A program made the translations under genes and the position numbers. Under the pieces are notes generated by a model, which saw nothing but the letters and a program-made list of their open reading frames with translations, was not told where the DNA came from and did not search any database. DNA of 64,000 nucleotides, from assembly GCA_029204225.1 (NCBI GenBank), contig CM055108.1:21521644-21585643 (forward strand). The letters are read 5' to 3'. Source of the stretch: Diphasiastrum complanatum (Eukaryota > Streptophyta > Lycopodiopsida > Lycopodiales > Lycopodiaceae). Of the stretch, positions 55,016 through 64,000 are shown piece by piece; position 1 is the first letter of the stretch, and the number at the start of each line of letters is the position of its first letter.

Positions 55016-56505
55016 GCCTCTTGCTACGATCTCCCCACTCTTCTTGATGTTGCATTCATTAGTAGAGAACTCCACAATAAAACCATGATCTAAAAATTGG
55101 CCAACACTAAGCAAATTCTTAGTGATGCTAGGAATGAAGAGAACACCATCTATCTTAGTCTTCTTGGAAGATCCTAAGCATAAAAGAATAGATCCTACAC
55201 CTTCAATCTTGCATTCATAATCATTTTCTGTATGGAAGGGTCTTATAAATCCTACATAAGGTGTGAGTTGAAAAAAGTATTCCCTTTTATCCGACATGTG
55301 AGAGCTAGCCCCGCTATCAATCCACCAAGGATCTTCACCTTTGACACTTGATGATGAAATGTTGACATCGTGAGTGAACCTTCATGAGAACTCTCTTCCT
55401 CCTCTTATCCACTGTTAGTTTGGCTTTGTGATTGCCTCCTCTCAAAGCATTCCGAGGCATAGTGCCCCATTTTGCTACAATAGTAGCATTTTATTTTGGG
55501 ATTTGTCCTTCTCGGGTTTGACGTGGCTTGATGATTATATAGATCCTAGATTTTCTCCATCCTTTGCTTGCTCCTTTTTTAAAGTTCCATCCTTGCTCTT
55601 TGCTTTGCCTTTGCTTTTAAAAAATAAGGCTTTTTCATCACCATCATTAATGGAGAGCCTCTCCACTCTTGCTTTGATGTGAGCCTTCCTACTCTTCTCG
55701 GCCATCAACACACTTTGAAGGTCTTCAAGTGTAGGCAATTTTCCCATTATTGCATAACTTTGGATAAGATCAGCAAAACCACAACTTCAGCCATTCAAAA
55801 AAACTTTTACATGCTCACTCTCCTTGATAAGGTCACCATATAGGCAAGATCCTTGTTCAAATTATTCACTCTCAAAACAAATTGGTGTCCACTATCATTC
55901 TTCCTTGGAAGCATTGAAGCACTTGATTCTTAAGAAAAAGCAATCTTGAGGTGTTCTTGGACTCATAAATGTTTTTAAGAGTATCCCAAGACTCTTGGTC
56001 TGAGATTCATGCTCCTACTTCTTTGAGTAGTTCATTTGTAACATTCATCTTAATACAATGGAGTGCAATTTTGCATCTCTTCTTGTATTTTGTTGCCCAT
56101 TGTGGATGGATTGGCTATCAAACAAATTTCTTTTACTAAATCTCAGAAGAGCCTAAGAAGACCTAAACAAGGCCAAGAATGACCTATTAGAACTCCAAGG
56201 CTGATCCAACTTCCTTTTGAGTGGTGGTAATCAATTCCTTAAGAAAATCTCTACTAAGTGACTTGTACTCCAAGATGCAAATCACCAAGCCTTTCTAATT
56301 TGGTTTGCTCGAATGGAAATGACTCAATCTTAGTTTCTAAAGCTATAACTCAGCAAATCAAATCCCCTTTGATCTATTTAATTTAATTGAAACCAAATTT
56401 GGAAGTATAATCACTAGATTATCACCTAGTAGCAAAGGCAAAACCAATACTACTCAAAATCTAATAGTAAAGCTTGAAGAATTCAAATCTAAAGCTCATT
56501 TTTTT
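54815..56505 (-). pseudogene. Copia gag, zinc knuckle and protease of the minus-strand element
   Basis: Minus-strand order: gag fragments from about 56,200, then SYAIMGKLPTLEDLQSVLMA (55,760) and basic KALFFKSKGKAKSKDG. CCHC knuckle CYYCSKMGHYASEC follows (55,489-55,447; C-x2-C-x4-H-x4-C intact). Protease active site is WWIDSGASSHMSDK (about 55,330-55,290), then LFIPSITKNLLSVGQFLDHG and start of the pre-integrase LWDKRLGHINTKSM (54,870). Stops are scattered. Interrupted at about 54,815 by the inverted copia insertion; resumes at 52,570. Confidence 0.88.
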
Positions 56506-56510
56506 ATTAG

Positions 56511-57100
56511 GCTCTGATACCATAAAAAGTTTCAATAGCAAAATGAATCTCAATCATAACTAAAAGTGATGGAGAATCCACATTTGATTGATCTAGATCC
56601 AAACTATGAGCTAGAAACAAGACTAGTTTAAAAACTAGCCCATCTTGGCATTTAACTTCACAATTGGCACATAGTTTGCTGCAAATCAAGATATGATACT
56701 TCAACAAGCTTGGCTGATCTGTACACAGGTTTAGTACCTTCCAATCAATGCAATAAATGCTTAAGATCACTCACAAAACACTGTTCGAACTTGCCAGACA
56801 AAAACTATGTACGTGAAAGTGAAAGATTTTGAATTTTTATCAAATTCTATGACAACATTTCATAGATATATATACATGTCCATCTCGGATTGAGAGTTTA
56901 GGGTTATCCTTCAACCATGTTTGACCTAACCGTAAAGTCAATAACCTAAACTAGGCCATCAACCCTAGCATTGACCTCGAGATCTTCATATCCTGCAACT
57001 CCCAGAAATATATTCTCGATTGAAATCAATGATTGCCAAAATGTCCCTTGAAAATAAGTGATGATTTCTATGCCTTTTGATCATGAGTACTACTTATAAT
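56511..57100 (-). repeat. Primer-binding site and 5' LTR of the minus-strand copia
   Basis: TGGTATCAGAGC on the minus strand at 56,522-56,511 is the initiator-Met-tRNA type primer-binding site. The sequence to its right is therefore the 5' LTR (right boundary not resolved, perhaps near 57.0-57.1 kb). A 3' LTR is absent because the element is truncated at 50,870. Confidence 0.65.
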
Positions 57101-58470
57101 GTTTGGGCCATGCCTTTCTCATTGCTTGTGGTATGAATGGTATTGATTAACTAATAAGATAGAACCCAAATTGTGTTGAAAGCCATATATAGCAAAAGAT
57201 GAGGGGATGGGAAGATCAATGTGGGTGACAAAGGCAACAGTTGGTTGTGGTGGCTGAGTACATCTACGAGCCGTGGGAGGCGAGCTAGGTGCAACTATCT
57301 TGCTATGTACTCATCGACGTCTTTGGGAGGTGCTTCCTTGATGCGATGTCTTTGCTGGTGCTGGTGCGATGTCTCTGCTGGTGCTGGTGCTGGCGCATCG
57401 ATAGCCAATACATTCTCCACTTTGAAACCGTGAAGTTTGCTTTCCAATAACAAAGCCGCAAGTGAGAGAGAGACCCATCCGCAAACTGCTTCTTGGTGTT
57501 GGGCTTCCTTCAATATACCATGGTTATCACATGATATTTTGTTGGTGTCTTTTTGTTGTAAAGCTTTTAACTAGCAGCTCAAACAACAAACTATTACTGG
57601 ATTCTAAGATCTTTTATATTGTTTTGGTTGTGAAACAAATTTTTACCCTTATGTAGGAGGATCATAGTTGCTAGTTCCAAAATGGAACGCATTCCATTCC
57701 GGAATGAGGCCAGGAATGTGCTTCAGAATCTTGTAGTAAATTCTGCTCTATCGACATCTTTCCTTTCAAATGTTCCACAATTTTTTTATATATCACTCTC
57801 TTAAATGGGATAAAACTTTTATTTGAAAGTTGTGCTAGTTTTTCTAACTTGTTTTGGAGGGACGGGTGTAATTTTTATGCAAAGTGTCTTACATTCTAGC
57901 TTTGAAAAATCGTCCTCTTTTTTAGATCCGATGCTAGATTTAAGGTTCCCCCAGGTGCTTCAAAAGTTTTGTTTCTGTAGTTTGGAAGGTCGAGCAAAAA
58001 TGTAAGTGTAGTTACCAGACAGTTTTTGCACTAGAAAATTATAGCAGACATTCTAAGCTTGTTTGGGGAAAAAACTCTTAAAATCTCTCTGAGAAGCTGA
58101 TAGGAGCAAAACAATGTTGCTCAAATGATGCTGCTCATTGACCTGAAATTTTGTAGCGCCTGCATTTTGCAACTATTCTGTTTATGATATCTACAGTTTG
58201 CAGCATCTGTTCTCACCAATGATGTGGCAAATATTTGTTTCTCATTAAAATAGGGTTATGCCAAAATGGTTGGAGTATCTCTTGGGCAAAGATGGCACTT
58301 TATTCAGATTTTATCATGCATGTCAGAACTATTTGACCTCTAAGATGTTACAGGCCCCTATTTAGGTGTAATTCTTATATACAGGCTTTCATATATAGTA
58401 GGATTTTCTGCGATTGTCGTGCTGGATCTTTGTTTCAGTTAGGCACTCCATTAAATAGATATTTGTGGCG
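57100..58470. other. Stretch without a recognised gene
   Basis: Opposite frames at 57,221-57,433 and 57,295-57,513 contain an Ala/Pro and Cys/Trp repeat made by a short gctggtgctggtgc repeat (57,353-57,390) and are probably artefacts. The remainder is AT-rich intron-like sequence. Confidence 0.45.
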
Positions 58471-58479
58471 AGTTCAATG

Positions 58480-59384
58480 TTGTGTTGCTACAAAAACGTT
58501 CCGGATCGTGCAATCCGGAACGACAGCGATCCGCGAACCGGATCGCAATTGTATTTTATTTATTTTTTATTTTATTTTTTTTGTGGAAAAAGGAGTAATG
58601 GCCAAATTATTTTTTTTTTGAGTTTAATACTAACTAAACCATAATTGAATGGTGGACATGCTTTTCCAATAGATATCAGAAATCAGTTTTAAAAGGTGTT
58701 CTGATGCAAATGGTTTGCAGATCTATTGATTCCGTTTTCTGTTAGAAAATGATAGAAAGAGTTAGAAGGAGCCTTCCTTAGCCTAGCGGGAATTGTATAC
58801 TTCTTGTGGAATAGCTAAAACAGGGGGTTCGGGGGGCGGTAGCACCGCCCCCCGGTGGGGGGTTTGGGGGGCAACGCCCCGAGTGAAAACACACTTTTTG
58901 GTGTTTCGCACCCGAAACAGTCGGCAAACTACACAGTCATAATGCTCTCAATTAGCTTTCATCTGATACCCATATTGCCTAAAAAAATTTCCAAAAGAAA
59001 AGAAAAACGATTCTGGGAAAATCCCGAAACGCGATTCTGAATCGCAATTCTGATCGCAATTCTGAATCGCGATTCAGAATCGCGGTGCATCTATGGCTGA
59101 AACCATCTACTGATGTCCAAATTTCTGAAACCATATGAAAATGCAGCCAGTTTTCTTAAACCATCTACTGATGTCCAGATTTCTAATCAATGTAGCCTGC
59201 AGCCATCTGAAACCAAGCAACAGATCTGCATAACAATTGCTTTTTTGATATCCTTTCACATGATACCCATATTGGCAACTATACCAAAAAAAAAATTGCG
59301 TTCCGGGAAACCCTAATGGGAAATCCCGGATCGCGTTCCGGAACGCGATCCGGATCACGTTCCGGAACGCGGACTGCAACCTTG
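58480..59384. mobile_element. 905-bp non-autonomous hAT-like element with exact 8-bp target duplication
   Basis: GTTCAATG occurs at 58,472-58,479 and 59,385-59,392, directly flanking. The left end has ACGTTCCGGATCG, AATCCGGAACG and GCGATCCGCGAACCGGATCGC. The right end has GCGTTCCGGAACGCGATCCGG, shown here as GCGTTCCGG/AACGCGATCC, then TCACGTTCCGGAACGCGG and GCAACCTTG. The 8-bp duplication and the imperfect inverted ends (left TTGTGTTGC against CAAGGTTGC) support hAT. There is no transposase ORF. Inside, a second right-end-like sequence ending CTATG (59,095) with GCGATTCTGAATCGC palindromes suggests a nested or composite element. A GC hairpin (GGGGGGCGG/CCGCCCCCC) lies at 58,835-58,857. Confidence 0.75.
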
Positions 59385-59628
59385 GTTCAATGAATACACG
59401 CTCGCAAATGAAATTAGCATTTTAAAAAAAAAATGTTTCGATCCAATACATTCATGAACATACAGTCATGACTTGAAAAATGGCCTTACGTTGCAAGCTC
59501 TACCAGTAATCAGGATCTGGAAAGACAAATACATACACTACAGTTCAGAACTTCGTCATAATGTAATATGATTAAGACTACTCTATTCAGGCATGAAGCT
59601 TGCAACTACTTACACAGATCAATTAAAG

Positions 59629-59843
59629 TGGAACCTTGAACTAACAAAGATAAAAAATAAATTGCACATATTTTCTCCATTCAAGCTTGACAAATGTCCT
59701 CTTCATCAGAACGATGATGTAGTTAGGGTAAAGAAAGTGGTACCTTGACCTAGCAAAAATAAAAAATAAAGTGTACATATTTTTTCCATTTAAGCTTGAC
59801 AAATATATCCTCTTCATCAGAACGATGATGCAGTTAGGGTAAA
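59629..59843. repeat. 111-bp tandem duplication
   Basis: Two copies share ctagcaaa/ctaacaaagataaaaaataaa, ttcaagcttgacaaat, cctcttcatcagaacgatga and gttagggtaaag. Shortly downstream (to the left of the LRR gene's last exon on the plus map). Non-coding. Confidence 0.92.
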
Positions 59844-59948
59844 GCAATTTAACACAAATTTCTACATCAAAAGAACATACTGAACAATTTTCGAAGGCTC
59901 AATATTGCAGTTTTGCGATATCAAACCTGCTGCTGCTACTTTAACTCT

Positions 59949-61738
59949 CTAAATCAGCAAGTTGAGACTTGAGATATCACTGATTTGATTTTGTACCCTG
60001 GCGCGAGTCAAGTAGAAGATATTAGTTAGACGTAGATCCAACATGAACTTCCTTCCCTTTGTTGTCATCATCGTCTCACCTCGCACAATACCTGCATGAA
60101 TTACCTGCATGACATAGTTGGCAACGCTCAATGGTGGCAACTTATGATGCCCTTTTCAGGTTGCAAGCGTAAATATTTTACAGATGACACAGATTTTTGG
60201 CTTATATTAAAGCAGTAAAGCCAGCATTTTTTCACCAGCTCTTTGCTTTGCATAGACTTTATTTTGCAACTGCATGGTGAACACACTAACCCCTTGTTAA
60301 GAAGTTTTTTAATGCAAGAACTATCTCACATATACAATGTCACAAACAGGTAAACCATTGACTAGATTAGCCAGCCTATTCTCAAGAGTATACCTCTAGA
60401 AGATGGTCTTCGCCATAAGCGTAGTTTCGTCTCAAAGACAACTGCAACAAATGTCAGCAAAGTTAAGTAACTTGGTACCAAAAATGCAGAAACTGTTTGT
60501 ACAGAAATGTCAAGTTCAGAATTATATTCTACCTTTTCAATTGATGCATGATTGTGTAAAGTTCTGCTGATTACAGCTGAACAGGACTCGCTGATATTAT
60601 TATTTGCAAGACACAAGTCCACCAAGGAAGCATTGGTCTGGTCAATAAATCACATCAGTACTGTGAGTTCTTTAAATGTATAGAATGTTTTAGAAATTCC
60701 AGACAATCTCTCTTACTTGCTTTCTTGCTTCCATGTAACAGACATACAAAGGACTCAATCAAAAGCAGAAATGCAAGAAAGAAGTGAACAGCCAGTATAT
60801 AAAGGTTTGCAAATGGCTTTGAAGTGCCAAAATGTTGATTATGTTCCTGGCAGAACCACACAATAATCAGAATCTACAAATAAATAGGCCGTCATGGCCC
60901 CTAGTCTACATTTCATTTGATGTCACTAGCTAAAACTAGGCCTGAGTGTAAAATTCTATAGAATGAGCTAAGCTCAGTAGCTCAACTCCTACAGGAACAG
61001 CTGTCAGGTTCTGTGCTCAGAAAAAGAACTAGTTGTCAAACCTTGACCTATCAAAGATGTATTTATTTTCTCACTTCATATTCTTATTTAACTTGTGGAG
61101 AACAAAAGTCAGAATCCCCTCCTTTAGTGATCTAAATTCCAATTACATCTCTTTCCTGTAGTGGCCTAGATTTATATTGAAAGTTTGAAAGACTTAACAA
61201 TCTCTAGCTAAAACTCAAATAGAAGTTATAAGAGTGACACCTGGAGCCAAGAGAAGATAGCAGTTGCCCCCTCAGAAGTAATATTGTTTTCGGTTAGGTC
61301 TAATTTCTGCAAAAATTTGTGCAAGGAGATTCATATATTAGTGAAAAAGCTACTAGTAACTTACCATAGAAGTCTCATAATAGAAACATCAGGCATTGTG
61401 TGTTTTAAAACAGCATCCTCACTCAAGAATCAAAAACTCACATTTGACTTTTGAGCTGAAGGGTAGGGAGCAGACCTCAATAGACACATGCTCACTCAAT
61501 GCCTGAACTAGAGTTCGGATTTGTGTATCAGTAATCCCACAATCTTGGAGGTTCAGAATATGCAAATTTGGAGGCATAGCACTAAACATGGGAACCTGTA
61601 ATTTTGTAACATCTCCAGGTTTGCTCCAGCTTTCATCCACATCAACATTGTTGTTGGCAGCTGAGCGAGGACTCATCGATGAATTTGATGGAGATGCTTC
61701 AAGGGACAAATCAGCTCGTGGCTTACACCTGAAATTTT
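59949..61738 (-). CDS. Leucine-rich repeat protein, RNase-inhibitor type (3' exons)
   Basis: Five minus-strand exons with GT-AG borders: 61,738-61,476, 61,306-61,241 (66 bp), 60,637-60,533 (105 bp), 60,441-60,394 (48 bp), 60,103-59,949 (stop). The short middle exons are multiples of three and phase 0. Encoded LRR text: LHILNLQDCGITDTQIRTLV, KLDLTENNITSEGATAIFSW, LVDLCLANNNISESCSAVIS, LSLRRNYAYGEDHLLE, fitting the RI-like L--L-L--N-I---------L pattern. The first exon begins with a Ser-rich linker (SLEASPSNSSMSPRSAANNN). Upstream exons lie to the right of 61.8 kb or outside the window. No stops interrupt the model, in contrast to the mobile-element frames, so this is probably a functional host gene. 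LRRs of this type mediate protein binding; the specific role is unknown. Confidence 0.7.
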
Positions 61739-62239
61739 CTGCAGTAAAACCATGACATGCTATTAGCATACTATGGATTTCCACAGAGACAACCCACAGT
61801 CAGGTCAGTCGTTCAAACATGGTGAGCTGCCCTGTGCACAGGAAAATGGCCTTCACAAATAAAATAATTTGTCGGAAGTTTCTATGTGAACCATGAGCTT
61901 TCTATTTTAGTTTTGTACATTAGACTAGTTAATATGAATAGAGCTAATTGTCATGATTTCAATCTTATAGCCCCAGGTCAAATTGTAAACACTTTACATA
62001 TCACATTAGTAGATCAAGTCCACACCACTTGAGTTTTATCAAAAGCACCATGCCATAACAGCAATTATGACCACTTAAAGTTTCTGAGATAACTAGTGTT
62101 CCCTCCAGAATTTACAATAACATAACGAAGCTGTAGTAAGATACAGTGCATATTAGTGAGAAACTAGTGTTCTGAGATTCCTTCCGTTTGTAAGTATCAT
62201 CATGGCATCCTGAAAGGAACTGTGTTGGTTTGAATTACA

Positions 62240-62840
62240 GCTTCTCCTCCAGGTACTTTCCTGTTTAGAAAATGAAGACTCCTGCAGCCACAGTAGCTAG
62301 CCAGATAAAATGTAAAAAACACCAGACAGGATAGACTCTGAAACTGACATTTCCCTCTTCTTTGACTTGGAACCCACTTCAGATCATCCTAGAATTCCTT
62401 CGAGCCTTCAATCTACAAGGGCCACTTGGAGTTGGCACAAAGTCTTGCAGGATAAACTTTGAGACTGCCATTTCCCTCTTCTTTGACTTGGCACCCACAG
62501 AGAATGGTGGGTTTGATGGCAGCAACAGCGATATTTTCCTTTGTAAAAGAATATGTTTTTATTTTTCAAATTTAGTCAAGTTCAGGAAGGAACGCTTTCC
62601 CTCCAGGTACTTCCTGTTTAGAAAATGAAGACTCCCGCAGCCACAGTAGCTAGCCAGATAAAATGTAAAAAAATCCAGACAGGATAGACTCTGAAACTGC
62701 CATCCCTCTTCTTTGACACTCCAGATCAACCTAGAATTCCTTTGAGCCTTCAATCAACAAGGGGCACTTGGAGTTGGCAGAAAGTCTTGCAGGATAGACT
62801 TTGAAACTGCCATTTCCCTCTTCTTTGACTTGGCACGCAC
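62240..62840. repeat. Tandem duplication, unit about 360 bp
   Basis: ctccaggtacttTCCTGTTTAG, actcc(t/c)gcagccacagtagc, tagccagataaaatgtaaaa, ggataga ctctgaaactg and agccttcaatc(t/a)acaa recur at about 62,250 and 62,605. It lies upstream of the visible LRR exons, probably in an intron. A third partial phrase (cttgcaggata(a/g)actttga) repeats within each unit. Confidence 0.88.
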
Positions 62841-62929
62841 TCTCAAGCCAGATCATCCTAGAATTCCTTCAGGCCAGCTAGCTTTTTGCCCCATGAGTCC
62901 GCTCTGCATCTGATTTGTGGGTTAACCAT

Positions 62930-63118
62930 ATGAAACCAAGCAAAAGAACTGCTCTTTTGAAATCCTTGCATGTGATACCCATATTGGCAGCTCTTGAAAA
63001 TAAACAAAAAAAAGAATTCTGATCTGGAAAACTCTAACAAAAATCCCCGAATTGTGTTCCGAATTGCGATCCAGAATACGTTCCAAATCATGATCTGGAG
63101 CATGTACTGCATCTATGG
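62930..63118. mobile_element. Right end of an element related to 58.9-59.4 kb
   Basis: The segment gaaaccaagcaa, gatacccatattggcag, aaatccccgaattg, ccgaattgcgatccagaata, ending tgcatctatgg matches the right ends at 59,096 and 59,384 in its inner part. The terminal palindromes have diverged. The left end was not identified. Confidence 0.65.
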
Positions 63119-63190
63119 TCTACCTTGAGCAACTTGAATTAAAAACCATATAGCAAACTAATTTTCTATTATAAGACATCACAGATCCAA

Positions 63191-63260
63191 GGGTTGGCTC
63201 AGGTGATTAGCTTGGCATCCAAAGTTTCTTTGATCCTAGGTTCAAGCCCCCCTTGGAAAC
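63191..63260 (+). repeat. tRNA-derived SINE-like sequence with A and B boxes
   Basis: TGGCTCAGGTG (63,195-63,205) fits the pol III A box (TRGYNNANNNG). GGTTCAAGCCC (63,239-63,249) fits the B box (GGTTCRANYCC), 33 bases downstream. No acceptor-stem pairing or cloverleaf is evident, so it is not a tRNA gene. This is the head layout of a plant SINE. The tail and target duplication were not defined. Confidence 0.6.
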
Positions 63261-64000
63261 CAAGATGTATTATAAGACATCACGTGCATGTATTCCTATT
63301 TCCAATAATCGTAGGCTTGTCAATCCAAGCTACTTTATGATGTTAAACAAACGTATCCAACTACACTTTATTATCTTAGGAACGAAACGGAACCATTCCT
63401 TGGGACATGTTCCTAAGAATGGTTTTGTACGATTGCTAGGTCACCTGAGGAAACGTTCCTTAAGTCAAAAAACAAATTAAATTAAACTTCCCCTAAAATC
63501 CTGTTATAGCCAGACCTTACACTGGGTGAACCTTGTCCATAAAAATGAATGAAATATGGTCTTTGAGGTTCCTAAAAAAGGGTTTCATGCATAAAAAAGG
63601 AATTTTTGTTTTTGTTCCTGTTCATGTTTCTAAGTTCCTGAAGTTTAATAATGCAAATAACTAAACTCAAATTGATCTGAACGCATTGGAAACACCCCTA
63701 TCGATCCAATGGCATTGAGTAGATGTGATTTGATACCAAATTTCATCCAAAGTGGCAAATTTTCTTAGGAGCCGTTTCTTCAAAGTTCAGAACGGGACGC
63801 CCATAACTAAGGAAAAACCTTAGAAACGAGAATTGATGTCCTTTATCAAGGCTCCTTACAATCTGATTTTGAGCTTCTGTTAGTAAATCTGCAAGTTCCT
63901 CCAAAACTCTCAACAAGAATTACATTGCAAGGGGCAGCACAAAGCATGGCTAATTAGGAATCCTGAACCATTTAAAATTCTTGAGAAGACTTTGTAGCAT
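63260..64000. other. Stretch without recognised gene
   Basis: The 75-codon plus frame at 63,253-63,480 has no family motifs. A gtttc/aacgg and ttcctaag word recurs (63,380-63,640), perhaps another repeat. Nothing firm is seen. Confidence 0.4.

Noticed and set aside
57221-57513. Opposite frames with Ala-Pro or Gly-Ala-Gly repeats
   Set aside because: Generated by a short gctggtgctggtgc repeat; no homology recognised and no splice context.
60655-60861. 68-codon minus frame between LRR exons
   Set aside because: Lies between a good donor and acceptor, breaks the LRR pattern, and is better read as intron.
63191-63260. Possible tRNA gene
   Set aside because: A and B boxes are present but acceptor and anticodon stems do not pair; more consistent with a SINE head.

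Overview
The window looks like intergenic DNA from a large, transposon-rich land-plant genome. Evidence: Ty1/copia polyproteins with TGGTATCAGAGC primer-binding sites (complementary to plant initiator-Met tRNA), hAT and CACTA (TNP2-type) transposases, GT-AG introns, a short Arabidopsis-type TTTAGGG array and long TA/TG microsatellites. The species cannot be named from the sequence. A seed-free plant or gymnosperm would fit the low gene density, but that is inference. Almost every long reading frame belongs to a mobile element, and most carry stops, frameshifts or truncations.

Layout. 1-3540: 3' half of a decayed copia element with its 3' LTR. 3640-5200: a copia integrase scrap and an LTR-like block with an internal minisatellite. 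5610-8690: a plus-strand gene-like cluster (an unrecognised domain, a repeat exon, a hAT C-terminus) interrupted by an antisense copia fragment. 8700-12660: tandem non-coding repeats, a telomere-like array, a hAT scrap and a minus-strand gene with the same unrecognised domain as at 5.9 kb. 13.4-14.9 kb: a shrunken copia copy. 15.2-19.6 kb: mostly non-coding, with a MITE-like element at 17 kb. 19.6-26.7 kb: several copia fragments and a Ty3/gypsy scrap. 29.8-35.0 kb, minus strand: a possible Mutator-like DNA-binding region, a CACTA TNP2 fragment, a long inverted repeat and a spliced SET-like gene.

The most striking object is a GC-rich hAT element of 6.2 kb at 35,940-42,170. It sits inside a TA microsatellite with CATAG...CTATG ends and arrays of short GGTACC/CCGCGG palindromes. 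It carries an intron-containing transposase with an unusual long Pro-rich, AT-hook-like tail, and a second convergent ORF on the other strand. It is followed by 42.2-46 kb of microsatellites, seven GC-rich perfect or near-perfect palindromes and a 1.2 kb direct duplication. 46-50.6 kb holds a broken gene for a transposase-like protein of a poorly described family. 50.9-56.5 kb is a minus-strand copia element interrupted by inverted copia pieces. 58.5-59.4 kb is a non-autonomous element with an exact 8-bp target duplication and palindromic ends. 59.9-61.7 kb is the best candidate for a host gene: five exons encoding RNase-inhibitor-like leucine-rich repeats on the minus strand. The last 2 kb hold duplicated intron-like sequence, another palindromic element end and a tRNA-derived SINE-like sequence.

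Together the contents describe transposon layering. The recurrent theme is several elements whose ends are built of short self-complementary words that differ from copy to copy.
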